Source: Ferrimonas sp044433165 (GTDB lineage Bacteria; Pseudomonadota; Gammaproteobacteria; Enterobacterales; Shewanellaceae). From it: a DNA stretch of 5,831 nucleotides. The stretch's first letter is position 1, and each line of letters begins with the position of its first letter. The position numbers and the translations under genes were made by a program. Below the pieces are notes generated by a model. That model was not told the origin of the DNA. It saw nothing but the letters and a program-made list of their open reading frames with translations, and searched no databases. Below are positions 5,821 through 5,831 of this stretch, in pieces. The stretch covers positions 1 through 5,831 of the forward strand of contig JAWXTX010000146.1 in NCBI GenBank assembly GCA_044433165.1, given 5' to 3'.

Positions 5821-5831
5821 GTTAAATCGGC

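Overview
The window looks like ordinary chromosome of a gammaproteobacterium. It holds the 3' half of sucA followed by complete sucB, sucC and sucD in the classical order. Protein lengths are close or equal to those I recall for E. coli (SucC 388 aa, SucD 289 aa, SucB 410 aa against about 405 in E. coli). A CsiV-family gene, known from Vibrio and related marine or aquatic gammaproteobacteria, lies further on. This suggests a Vibrionales/Alteromonadales-like host rather than an enteric one, but I cannot name a genus from the sequence. Base composition looks even throughout, and I see no sign of recent transfer.

Layout. Positions 3-1082 encode the C-terminal 359 residues of the 2-oxoglutarate dehydrogenase E1 (SucA); the start lies outside the window. 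sucB (1108-2340) follows after 25 nt, sucC (2417-3583) after 76 nt, and sucD (3584-4453) with no gap. A strong intrinsic terminator at 4489-4512 closes the operon. This terminator is the core of a much longer imperfect palindrome (4460-4543), which is the most unusual structure in the window. Next come an acylphosphatase gene on the + strand (best start 4689, end 4967) and, converging on it, a csiV-like gene on the - strand (5809-5000) that appears to begin at TTG. A 3' hairpin without a T-tract sits between the two convergent genes.

How the genes work together. SucA (E1) decarboxylates 2-oxoglutarate, and SucB (E2) passes the succinyl group to CoA through its lipoyl arm. The E3 gene (lpd) is not in the window and is normally encoded elsewhere. 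SucC and SucD (beta and alpha subunits) convert succinyl-CoA to succinate with nucleoside triphosphate formation through succinyl-phosphate and phosphohistidine. These are two consecutive steps of the TCA cycle. The acylphosphatase and the CsiV-like envelope protein are separate units with no shown link to the TCA operon.

I found no mobile element, CRISPR array, tRNA or rRNA, and no evidence of a new multigene system. All catalytic residues I could place are present, so the enzymes appear intact. The second-look items are the palindrome around the terminator, the TTG start of csiV, the choice of acylphosphatase start, Ser20 in SucC, and the differing initiation regions of sucC and sucD.
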